Shown in pieces: positions 1-4,642 of a DNA stretch of 5,219 nt. Position 1 is the stretch's first letter. Every line of letters starts with the position of its first letter. The stretch spans positions 1 through 5,219 of the forward strand of contig JAUIKP010000274.1 of the NCBI GenBank assembly GCA_030430725.1, read 5' to 3'. The notes beneath the pieces were generated by a model. That model made no database searches. It saw nothing but the letters and a program-made list of their open reading frames with translations, and was not told the origin of the DNA. The DNA comes from Nitrospiria bacterium. GTDB lineage: Bacteria > Nitrospirota > Nitrospiria > Nitrospirales > UBA8639. A program made the translations under genes and the position numbers.

Positions 1-24
1 GACCTTAAGGAAAGGAGCATTTCC

Positions 25-195
25 ATGAGTGAAATGTCTGCATTAGCCGCCGCCAACTTTCTCACACGAGCTTCGCTTCCGCTTATCCATCGAGCCATCG
101 TTTCCCAACCCCAGGGAAGCTCGTCATCTTCTTCCATCTCAGACACCGTATCGCTTTCATTGGAAGCCAAAGCTTTGCATGCCAACCACAGATAG
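25..195 (+). CDS. Small protein of unknown function, 56 aa
   Basis: The frame opens with ATG at 25 and closes with TAG at 193-195. A strong Shine-Dalgarno sequence, AAAGGAG at 11-17, lies 7 nt before the start, and this is the main reason to call it a gene. The protein begins MSEMSALAAANF, has a short hydrophobic/basic middle, a six-serine run at residues 32-37, and ends with SDTVSLSLEAKALHANHR. There is no signal peptide or obvious membrane segment. I do not recognise the family. The D-x-V-S-L-S-x-E-A-x-x-L ending resembles a pattern I recall from FlgM anti-sigma factors and other small flagella-associated proteins, but the match is too short to assign a function. Its promoter and any upstream partner lie outside the window. 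No T-tailed terminator follows; a short hairpin at 210-226 is the only structure after the stop. Confidence 0.55.
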   Translation: MSEMSALAAANFLTRASLPLIHRAIVSQPQGSSSSSSISDTVSLSLEAKALHANHR

Positions 196-209
196 CCTCA
201 ATCTGAACG

Positions 210-226
210 CCGGTTAAGGCAACCGG
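210..226 (+). other. Short perfect hairpin after the small gene
   Basis: CCGGTT and AACCGG form a 6-bp perfect stem around the 5-nt loop AAGGC, 14 nt after the stop codon at 195. No T-run follows, so this is not a standard intrinsic terminator. It could stabilise the 3' end of the small mRNA, or be chance. Confidence 0.3.
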
Positions 227-499
227 AATGTGTGAGCCAGGGGCCAGCATCAATCATTTCATCCCCTCTCATTGATCCCTCTGGACTTCTTGTCTGTTCA
301 TTCAGGGAAACCACGCTCATGCATCGTTGATCTCTATCATTCAACCTACCCGATTACAGATACGATGCAATTTCAAAAACCAGCCATCCACTCAAAGTAA
401 AGCCAGATCGAAAGCCGTCTACAAGGCAAGTTCGAATACATACTCGGCAAGCGGGTTGTGTTATCACGGCTCTCCATTTGCCCTTAAAATTCATTATCA

Positions 500-515
500 G
501 GTTTCTCAGGAAACC
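500..515. other. Perfect 6-bp hairpin with tetraloop
   Basis: GGTTTC-TCAG-GAAACC is a complete 16-base inverted repeat in non-coding DNA. The T-run at 532-537 is about 16 nt away, too far for a normal intrinsic terminator. Its role is unknown. Confidence 0.25.
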
Positions 516-651
516 GCATAGAGGTACATAGATTTTTTGTAGGGGAAAATCACAGCTTGAACTCGGTACAAAATGAACATTTTTTTGGATAGAGGAAAGA
601 AAAGGATTTTATGAGGAGTGAGGAAAGCTACTGTGACACAATCGATCGGCG

Positions 652-849
652 TCAGGTCTTTTGGGGTGGCGTGCACTGGTCAGACGGGGTTGAGTGATCC
701 ATGGGGAGAGCTTGTTCCGAGAGATGGGCAAGTTGATTGGCGCGATTGATAAGTTTATCTAACTCGCGGACGGCCAAAGACAGTCGCGTAACAGGATCTT
801 TCACAGCGTTCTTCGAAGGCATGTTTAAAGATAAAGGAGAAGATTCCAT
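652..849 (-). CDS. Small helical protein of unknown function, 65 aa
   Basis: Minus-strand frame from ATG (847-849) to TGA (652-654). AAGG (857-860) lies 7 nt before the ATG, a normal spacing, and a -10-like TACAAT lies further upstream, so initiation is plausible. The protein begins MESSPLSLNMPSKNAVKD. Its centre, about residues 18-48, reads as an amphipathic helix with regularly spaced Leu, Val and Ile (around VRELDKLINRANQLAHL). The last 17 residues are polar, rich in Pro, Thr and Ser, and probably disordered. There is no signal peptide or membrane segment, so it is probably cytosolic. I do not recognise the family. A helical small protein of this size could be a partner-binding or regulatory peptide, but nothing in the sequence proves that. 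It is divergent from the PagL-like gene, with about 210 bases between the starts. The call rests on the start signals and the protein-like composition. Confidence 0.45.
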   Translation of the reverse strand: MESSPLSLNMPSKNAVKDPVTRLSLAVRELDKLINRANQLAHLSEQALPMDHSTPSDQCTPPQKT

Positions 850-865
850 TTTTTGACCTTAATAG

Positions 866-888
866 TCTAAAGATTGTAACCCTTTAGA
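866..888 (-). promoter_or_regulatory. Candidate promoter -10 inside a dyad (operator-like)
   Basis: On the minus strand TACAAT (873-878) fits a -10 box about 24 bases before the small-gene ATG at 849. It lies within the 9-base spacer of a perfect inverted repeat, TCTAAAG (866-872) and CTTTAGA (882-888). A start near 866 would leave a leader of roughly 16 nt that still carries the AAGG ribosome site. The -35 region is weak: 17 bases upstream reads ATGAAC. A poor -35 with a dyad over the -10 would fit a regulated promoter. This is inference from position and symmetry only. Confidence 0.35.
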
Positions 889-924
889 TTAAAAAGTTCA
901 TTGAATTGTTGGTTCCAATTATGA

Positions 925-951
925 GAAATTCCTGCTCATTATCGGAATTTC
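925..951. promoter_or_regulatory. Perfect 8-bp inverted repeat in the divergent intergenic region
   Basis: GAAATTCC (925-932) and GGAATTTC (944-951) are perfect complements separated by 11 bases. The half-site centres are 19 bases apart, close to two helical turns, as expected of a site for a dimeric repressor or activator. It lies about 110 bases before the PagL-like start and about 75 bases before the divergent small gene, so it could serve either. No T-run follows, so it is not a terminator. No clear sigma-70 promoter for the plus gene was found. Confidence 0.35.
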
Positions 952-1059
952 ATGAATTGCTCGTCAGGGAGTTGTCGAAACCGGGAGCTGAAGAAGGCTC
1001 TACTTGCAAATTTCCTGATTGACTCATCGAGATGATTTGCAGACAAAAAAGGAATTGTG

Positions 1060-1689
1060 ATGTTAAAGAGATTAAAAAGGGAACAACTTGTTATCGGAAT
1101 GACTACCGTACTGTTCATGCTCCTTATGGTTGGAACAGCTTGGTGCGCGGATCTTGATGCGCGAACCCGTGTAACAAAGGGTACTCTTGAATTTGGAATT
1201 CTCACGGGGTATTGGCAGGGGAATAATGCCTTTGGCAACGAGCCTTCCGCCAATCGCAGCGCCGTCTATTTTCTGCCTCAATTAGGGCTGGTCGTGACGG
1301 ACGAAATTGGCTCAGGGTGGGCAGCGGGTAATATCGAAGTCTTAGTTGAACCGCTGGCTGCCCATTACTATCAACCTTTTAGTGCCTCCGCGTTCGGGGG
1401 CTCGCTGGTGGTGAAATATAATTTTCTTGACTTTGGACGGTGGATGCCATTTTGGGATGCCGGAGCAGGCATGCTGTGGACGGACCTGGCGCCACGGATT
1501 CCCGAACAAAGCACGCAATTTAATTTCGTCCTCCAAACGGGGCCAGGCGTGTCTTATTTTATGACGGAAAACTTGGCCATGACTTTTGGTATTCGTTTCC
1601 ATCATATTTCCAACGCTGGAATTGGCAATCGGAATATCGGGTTGAATGGCTGTCTTTTCAATGTCGGCATATCCTTTTTTTCCCCGTAA
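1060..1689 (+). CDS. pagL: PagL-like lipid A 3-O-deacylase (acyloxyacyl hydrolase), outer membrane
   Basis: PagL enzymes are eight-stranded outer-membrane barrels that remove the ester-linked acyl chain at position 3 of lipid A. I chose ATG 1060 (209 aa) because AAGGAA (1049-1054) is 5 nt upstream; the in-frame GTG at 1057 is too close to that site. Residues 1-29 or so form a signal peptide (basic KRLKRE, then a hydrophobic core ending near GTAWCA). The rest alternates in beta fashion and ends in Phe-rich ISFFSP, as expected of a barrel. The signature is HHISNAG at residues 181-187, where His182 and Ser184 match the catalytic His126 and Ser128 of Pseudomonas aeruginosa PagL. The position of its Glu140 is Asn196 here, and no Glu or Asp follows Ser184. 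Length is slightly above the classical enzyme. The gene stands alone: divergent from a small gene and convergent with an FG-GAP gene. The family call is firm; activity on lipid A is inferred. The symbol denotes the family. Confidence 0.85.
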   Translation: MLKRLKREQLVIGMTTVLFMLLMVGTAWCADLDARTRVTKGTLEFGILTGYWQGNNAFGNEPSANRSAVYFLPQLGLVVTDEIGSGWAAGNIEVLVEPLAAHYYQPFSASAFGGSLVVKYNFLDFGRWMPFWDAGAGMLWTDLAPRIPEQSTQFNFVLQTGPGVSYFMTENLAMTFGIRFHHISNAGIGNRNIGLNGCLFNVGISFFSP

Positions 1690-1702
1690 GACATTGTCAT
1701 TT

Positions 1703-1719
1703 AAGAATTCGCAATTCTT
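1703..1719. other. AT-rich perfect hairpin just after the PagL-like stop
   Basis: AAGAATT and AATTCTT form a perfect 7-bp stem around CGC, 13 nt past the stop codon. The following bases (GGATCCTCCCCCC) are not T-rich, so this is not a typical intrinsic terminator. It may protect or process the 3' end of the mRNA. Confidence 0.3.
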
Positions 1720-1748
1720 GGATCCTCCCCCCTCGTACCCACACTCTT

Positions 1749-1787
1749 AAAAAAGAGGTCTCAGCCTTCCCCTGGTTGTCGACCTCT
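1749..1787 (-). terminator. Candidate intrinsic terminator for the FG-GAP gene ending at 2061
   Basis: AGAGGTC (1754-1760) pairs with GACCTCT (1781-1787) around a 20-base loop. On the minus strand the stem is followed directly by six T residues (A-run at 1749-1754 on the plus strand). The loop can pair further (CAGCC at 1762-1766 with GGTTG at 1774-1778, one G-T pair on the plus strand). The T-run shows it serves minus-strand transcription, although it lies about 270 bases beyond the stop codon. Confidence 0.5.
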
Positions 1788-2060
1788 ACCGCAATCCCAA
1801 AAGTTTTTGAACACACGAAATGGAGGTTCACCTGGGAGAAACGGGAATCAACTTCTAGGGCGGGAAGAATGCTACCGGGATGGGGCTCACTCCCTAACAC
1901 GGCTTTGAATAAGCACGGAATTGAGAGCAGACTTCAAGGTAAAAGGTATTCGGATTCGGCCATTTTCAATAGGCAAATTGAGAATTGGGACAAAGATACA
2001 AGCTTTGATAGAGGAGTAGACGGAACGAAAGTTCTGTGATTGTCTACAGTAACAATAGAC

Positions 2061-3650
2061 CTACGTGCTGCCGGGGAATTCAGTCGAGGACAAGGTCAGC
2101 CCATCCATGAGCCAGACCGCCACTTGTCCTGTACTGCGATTATGCCAGATCACATCCGCCCTCCCATCTCCATCTGCGTCACCCACCTGTGCAATACGCC
2201 ACCCCGATGGCATACCCGGCAAGAAGCCGGACTTTTCAATCGCCCCTCCGTTCATCAACCAGATCCCCACCTTCCCGGTACTGGTATGATGCCAGACCAT
2301 ATCGGTCGCCCCATCGCCGTTCAAATCACCAAAACCCGCTTTCTCCCACTCTGGTGTGGTCCCCCCGAGAAATCCCACCGAGGAAATCGTCGACTCATCC
2401 ATCATCCATACGGCAGATACCCCTCCGCTATGGCGCCAAATGATGTCCGCCAGACCATCCGCATTCACGTCCCCTATCCCAACCATCTGCCACGCTAAGG
2501 GCACACCGAGCAGGGAACGGAATCTGCTAACTGAGGGCCCATCCATGAGCCAGACCGCCACAGCTCCGTTTTCTTTATTGTGCCAGATAAGATCGGCATT
2601 CCCATTGCCGTCCATATCGCCCACTCCCTTAATCACCCAATCCAAGGATGCGCTTCCCGGGAAACTGGCCGAGGTGATCGTCAACCCGTTTAAAAACCAA
2701 ACAGCAACCGCGCCACTAAGTGTGTTGCGCCAGACTATATCGGCCATTCCGTCATTACTCACATCACCCACTCCAACAATCTGCCAATCGGAGGAAACTC
2801 CGCCCAGGAATCCAGACGAACCAATCAGACCGCCATTCATTAACCACGCCGCCACCTCACCGGTTCTCACATTGCGCCAGACAATATCCGCCTTGCCATC
2901 TCCATTGAGATCGGAACTGACAGGGGCACGGGGAATCGATTCCTCCAAAGGTGGCTGGAGGTTGAGGAACACCCCAGACTCTGAGGTAAAACTGACTCCC
3001 TTTGGCAAAATTAATCGGATAGTCGCACTAGGATCGCTGACATCGATGAGGTTATTCATCTCGACCCTGGCCGATAAAAACGCCTCAATGGGTAGCTCCT
3101 GGCCATCAACAACTGTGACTCTGACCTCCAACTCCTTGGGGTCCGGTAAGGGAAGGCCCAGAGCCTGGTCACTCATCTCCCCCAAACGAATGATCGCATT
3201 GGTAAAGCAATTGGAAGACAAGTCCTGACAAGAAGGAAACCCATCGACCCTCATAGAAAATTTGATGTTCCCAATGGCCACGCCAGGGTCCAGTTTGAAC
3301 GTCAACCGGTCATTGATTTGGATGAAGGCCAATCCCATTCCCTCTTGCGAACTTTGATCCGGAGTCGTCGAGGTCACTTTGAGCGCAAGCGTTCCGGTGG
3401 CCAAATTGGCGGTGGCATAAGCTGAACCGGCTTCACCATCCGGTCCGATCACCGGACCTGTGTCTAATTGGATTTCAGTACGTCCATTTTCCTCGGTAAC
3501 TGAATCCCCTCCACCCGGTCCTGAAACACCAATCTCGATTTTATACGCCAGCCCTTGGAACGGGACCAACAGACAAAATAATCCCACCAGAACGAGGGCC
3601 ATGATGGCCCTGGTCAGACCGGTTAAGTAGGGTATTATGTTCTTCGACAT
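2061..3650 (-). CDS. Secreted FG-GAP/VCBS-repeat protein with N-terminal beta-rich domain, 529 aa
   Basis: From ATG 3650 the protein starts MSKNIIPYLTGLTRA, followed by a hydrophobic core and a likely signal-peptidase site after GLA (residue 35), so it is exported. Residues 36-245 form a beta-rich domain of unknown fold with two close cysteines (141, 148) that could form a disulfide; its YATANLATGTL stretch recalls PEP-CTERM surface proteins, but no PEP-CTERM anchor is present. Residues 247-529 hold five full repeats and one partial one of 49 residues (the fourth has 48), each with a calcium-type loop D-x-[DNS]-x-[DN]-G-x-x-D, then [IV]-W-[RH], then VWLMNG-like and FPG-like segments. This is the FG-GAP/VCBS beta-propeller blade pattern. 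The protein stops within the sixth unit, just after FPGST. The start is uncertain: in-frame ATG 3665 and TTG 3683 exist and none has a convincing ribosome site. Function is unknown; an adhesive or structural surface role is typical of the family. A tandem paralogue lies upstream at 4643-5219. Confidence 0.85.
   Translation of the reverse strand: MSKNIIPYLTGLTRAIMALVLVGLFCLLVPFQGLAYKIEIGVSGPGGGDSVTEENGRTEIQLDTGPVIGPDGEAGSAYATANLATGTLALKVTSTTPDQSSQEGMGLAFIQINDRLTFKLDPGVAIGNIKFSMRVDGFPSCQDLSSNCFTNAIIRLGEMSDQALGLPLPDPKELEVRVTVVDGQELPIEAFLSARVEMNNLIDVSDPSATIRLILPKGVSFTSESGVFLNLQPPLEESIPRAPVSSDLNGDGKADIVWRNVRTGEVAAWLMNGGLIGSSGFLGGVSSDWQIVGVGDVSNDGMADIVWRNTLSGAVAVWFLNGLTITSASFPGSASLDWVIKGVGDMDGNGNADLIWHNKENGAVAVWLMDGPSVSRFRSLLGVPLAWQMVGIGDVNADGLADIIWRHSGGVSAVWMMDESTISSVGFLGGTTPEWEKAGFGDLNGDGATDMVWHHTSTGKVGIWLMNGGAIEKSGFLPGMPSGWRIAQVGDADGDGRADVIWHNRSTGQVAVWLMDGLTLSSTEFPGST
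2064..2912 (-). repeat. Array of six FG-GAP/VCBS repeat units (147-base period)
   Basis: Five full units and one partial one encode 49, 49, 49, 48, 49 and 39 residues. Their calcium-loop starts are DLNGDGKAD, DVSNDGMAD, DMDGNGNAD, DVNADGLAD, DLNGDGATD and DADGDGRAD. The residue after IW/VW runs R, R, H, R, H, H. The fourth unit lacks one residue between WRH and VWMMD. Units are clearly homologous but well diverged at the DNA level, so this is an old array. Confidence 0.85.
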
Positions 3651-3681
3651 CAATTGGATTGACATAAGTGATAAAATGAGC

Positions 3682-3697
3682 AAGGTTGACTAACCTT
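3682..3697. promoter_or_regulatory. Perfect dyad at the 5' end of the FG-GAP gene
   Basis: AAGGTT-GACT-AACCTT is a perfect 16-base inverted repeat about 32 bases before ATG 3650, touching the alternative TTG start at 3683. In the mRNA it could form a small hairpin that hides the only AAGG near the gene start, or in DNA it could be an operator. Neither is proven. Confidence 0.3.
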
Positions 3698-3875
3698 ATC
3701 GGATAGACAATTCCATTCTTAAAAATCAGACACCACATTCCGGGTTTTCCTCCCTCGCCATTTCTGTAATTTTTTACTACAACCATTAACAACGCAGTAA
3801 ATTCTCCACCGCTCGGAACTCCAATAGAGTCTCCTCCCATAAACTTCAAAGACCTTTCCCGCCTCCGGTTTTCAA

Positions 3876-3895
3876 ACTTTTTTGACCAAAAAAGT
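3876..3895. promoter_or_regulatory. Perfect 20-base AT-rich inverted repeat
   Basis: ACTTTTTT-GACC-AAAAAAGT is a perfect 8-bp inverted repeat with a 4-base centre, about 230 bases upstream of the FG-GAP start. It could be a protein-binding dyad with bent A/T tracts, or a weak two-way terminator-like hairpin, since a T-run is present on both strands. The stem is nearly all A-T, so termination is less likely. Confidence 0.3.
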
Positions 3896-4075
3896 CGAGC
3901 GTGCACTAGCCTCAGCCCTTGTTCTAACAATCAACTGAAGATGACGGAGATTCCTGGTTGAATACAGAAGGGATCCGGAGAGCTTTCGTTTTTTCTAGCG
4001 GAAGAAGAGGAATCAGGTTGGGGCTAACAGGGGTAGGATGTCATTCTAATCGGAAAAGCTTGATCACGAAGCATG

Positions 4076-4102
4076 TCCCATGAACCAGACAGACACTTTT
4101 TC
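4076..4102 (-). pseudogene. Possible relic of an FG-GAP repeat unit
   Basis: On the minus strand 4096-4076 reads V-S-V-W-F-M-G, close to the V-A-V-W-L-M-[ND]-G segment of the flanking repeat proteins. On the plus strand, 4077-4102 matches 2104-2129 of the repeat array at 20 of 26 bases in the same orientation. The frame is closed by a stop four codons later (residues H-A-S, then TGA), and the preceding calcium-loop part is missing or shortened. The match is short and could be chance. Confidence 0.25.
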
Positions 4103-4404
4103 ATACATAATCAGGTGGAATGAAAACTAACCATTCAGGCAGAAGATGAAACGCAATTCCGCAATACAAACAAGAAATATATCCGGAAATAATCGGCGAG
4201 ATGCGTTGTCATGCCACAGAAGATACATGGGAGAGTCTATTCATTCGCAGGGCAAGTCTCTTGGCGATTCTCAAAAAATCAAGATGGGCAACTGAGCCTA
4301 AATCCAGTCCCATTTCTTTTCGGCATGAAGCCGACATTCCACATGAATCATTCGCCCGCATGTTCATAAGGTTTCCCCATGAAAAGTGAGGAAAGGTTGT
4401 GCAT

Positions 4405-4439
4405 AAAAAAAGCCTCACACCCGAAGATGTGAGGCTTTC
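4405..4439 (-). terminator. Strong intrinsic terminator for the second FG-GAP gene
   Basis: AAAGCCTCACA (4409-4419) and TGTGAGGCTTT (4428-4438) form a perfect 11-bp stem around an 8-base loop. On the minus strand the GC-rich stem ends in seven T residues (A-run 4405-4411). It lies about 200 bases past the stop at 4643. On the plus strand only three T residues follow, so it would act weakly in that direction. Confidence 0.85.
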
Positions 4440-4642
4440 ATCACGAGACAAGTTATTGCCCTTTCAGCTTATACCCTTGGTTTCGCCTTTGGCCGACACT
4501 GCAGGACTGCCAGTCTACCTCACTCCGAGTGTAGAAACACGAGTGTCCCCGATAGAGCTACCATGAAATCACCATTCCCGTGTTTGCCTTTGCAATTTAA
4601 CCTTCAACAGCAAAGGATGCCACATTACGAAAGAAATCATCC
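4440..4642 (-). other. Structured-looking 3' trailer of the second FG-GAP gene, possible ncRNA
   Basis: About 200 bases lie between the stop codon and the terminator. They hold a palindrome GACTG-C-CAGTC (4505-4515), a GCC-TTT-GGC mini-hairpin near 4485-4493, and pairable CACTC/GAGTG segments around 4521-4545. No protein frame fits. I compared it by eye with GEMM/c-di-GMP, cobalamin, TPP, FMN and fluoride riboswitches, SRP RNA and tmRNA, and found no match. It may simply be a long trailer, or a separate small RNA ending at the terminator. Confidence 0.25.

Larger units (their letters stand above)
196..651. other. Gap of about 450 bases without a convincing gene
   Basis: No reading frame here has a good start, ribosome site and protein-like composition. 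The longest plus frame (327-521) starts at a TTG with no Shine-Dalgarno sequence and gives a low-complexity basic peptide. Visible structures are the hairpin at 210-226, a 16-base perfect hairpin at 500-515 (GGTTTC, loop TCAG, GAAACC), and AT-rich stretches at 531-551 and 573-610. No terminator with a GC stem and T-run is evident for either flanking small gene. Confidence 0.5.
1690..2060. other. Convergent intergenic region, about 370 bases
   Basis: This lies between the ends of the PagL-like gene and the first FG-GAP gene. It holds the hairpin at 1703-1719, the minus-strand terminator at 1749-1787, and a 5-bp inverted repeat at 2042-2060 (GTCTA, 9-base spacer, TAGAC) touching the stop codon of the FG-GAP gene. 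Frames on both strands (1697-1900 minus, 1776-2039 plus) begin with GTG or TTG, lack ribosome sites and look non-coding. If the terminator is right, most of this stretch is 3' trailer RNA of the FG-GAP gene. Confidence 0.5.
3651..4642. other. Nearly 1 kb between the two FG-GAP paralogues, no convincing gene
   Basis: This gap contains the leader of the downstream FG-GAP gene (dyads at 3682-3697 and 3876-3895), a possible decayed repeat fragment at 4076-4102, and the 3' trailer plus terminator of the upstream FG-GAP gene (4405-4642). Open frames at 3541-3930 (-), 4201-4389 (+) and 4209-4451 (-) were examined. They lack good ribosome sites, and the last one runs through the terminator, so I do not call them. 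No clear promoter for the 2061-3650 gene could be picked out. Confidence 0.5.

Noticed and set aside
327..521. 64-codon plus-strand frame in the gap after the first small gene
   Set aside because: TTG start, no Shine-Dalgarno sequence, and a basic low-complexity peptide with no recognisable pattern.
611..697. 28-codon plus-strand frame with AAAAGGA before ATG 611
   Set aside because: The ribosome site is fair, but the peptide is very short, overlaps the 652-849 minus gene in antisense and shows no motif. It cannot be supported without expression data.
939..1605. Minus-strand frames opposite the PagL-like gene (939-1253, 1072-1281, 1342-1605)
   Set aside because: The plus-strand gene has a signal peptide, the family motif and a ribosome site; the antisense frames have none of these.
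1697..2039. Frames 1697-1900 (-) and 1776-2039 (+) in the convergent gap
   Set aside because: GTG and TTG starts, no ribosome sites, and they overlap the candidate terminator; their composition is not protein-like.
2040..2498. Other plus-strand frames (2040-2498, 2065-2289, 2189-2443, 2720-2908)
   Set aside because: They are antisense shadows of the same repeat array; several start at TTG or lack ribosome sites.
2356..3228. Long plus-strand open frame (290 codons) opposite the FG-GAP gene
   Set aside because: It lies entirely opposite the clear repeat gene. Its periodic Ser/Pro/Thr-rich translation is a mirror of the 147-base repeat, and it has no homology-like motifs.
3541..3930. Minus-strand 129-codon frame overlapping the FG-GAP 5' end (99 codons from ATG 3840)
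   Set aside because: It shares its second half with the signal-peptide region of the FG-GAP gene in another frame, starts at TTG or at an ATG with a poorly spaced purine run, and shows no family motif.
4201..4451. Frames 4201-4389 (+, ATG) and 4209-4451 (-, TTG)
   Set aside because: The minus frame reads through the terminator hairpin. The plus frame has a weak ribosome site and a peptide without recognisable features; the nearby hairpin favours the minus strand by its T-run, so it does not support the plus frame.
4440..4642. Known riboswitch or housekeeping RNA in the FG-GAP trailer
   Set aside because: Conserved cores of c-di-GMP (GEMM), cobalamin, TPP, FMN and fluoride riboswitches, SRP RNA and tmRNA are absent by eye. 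The CTTCGGG string on the minus strand is just the terminator loop, not an FMN element.
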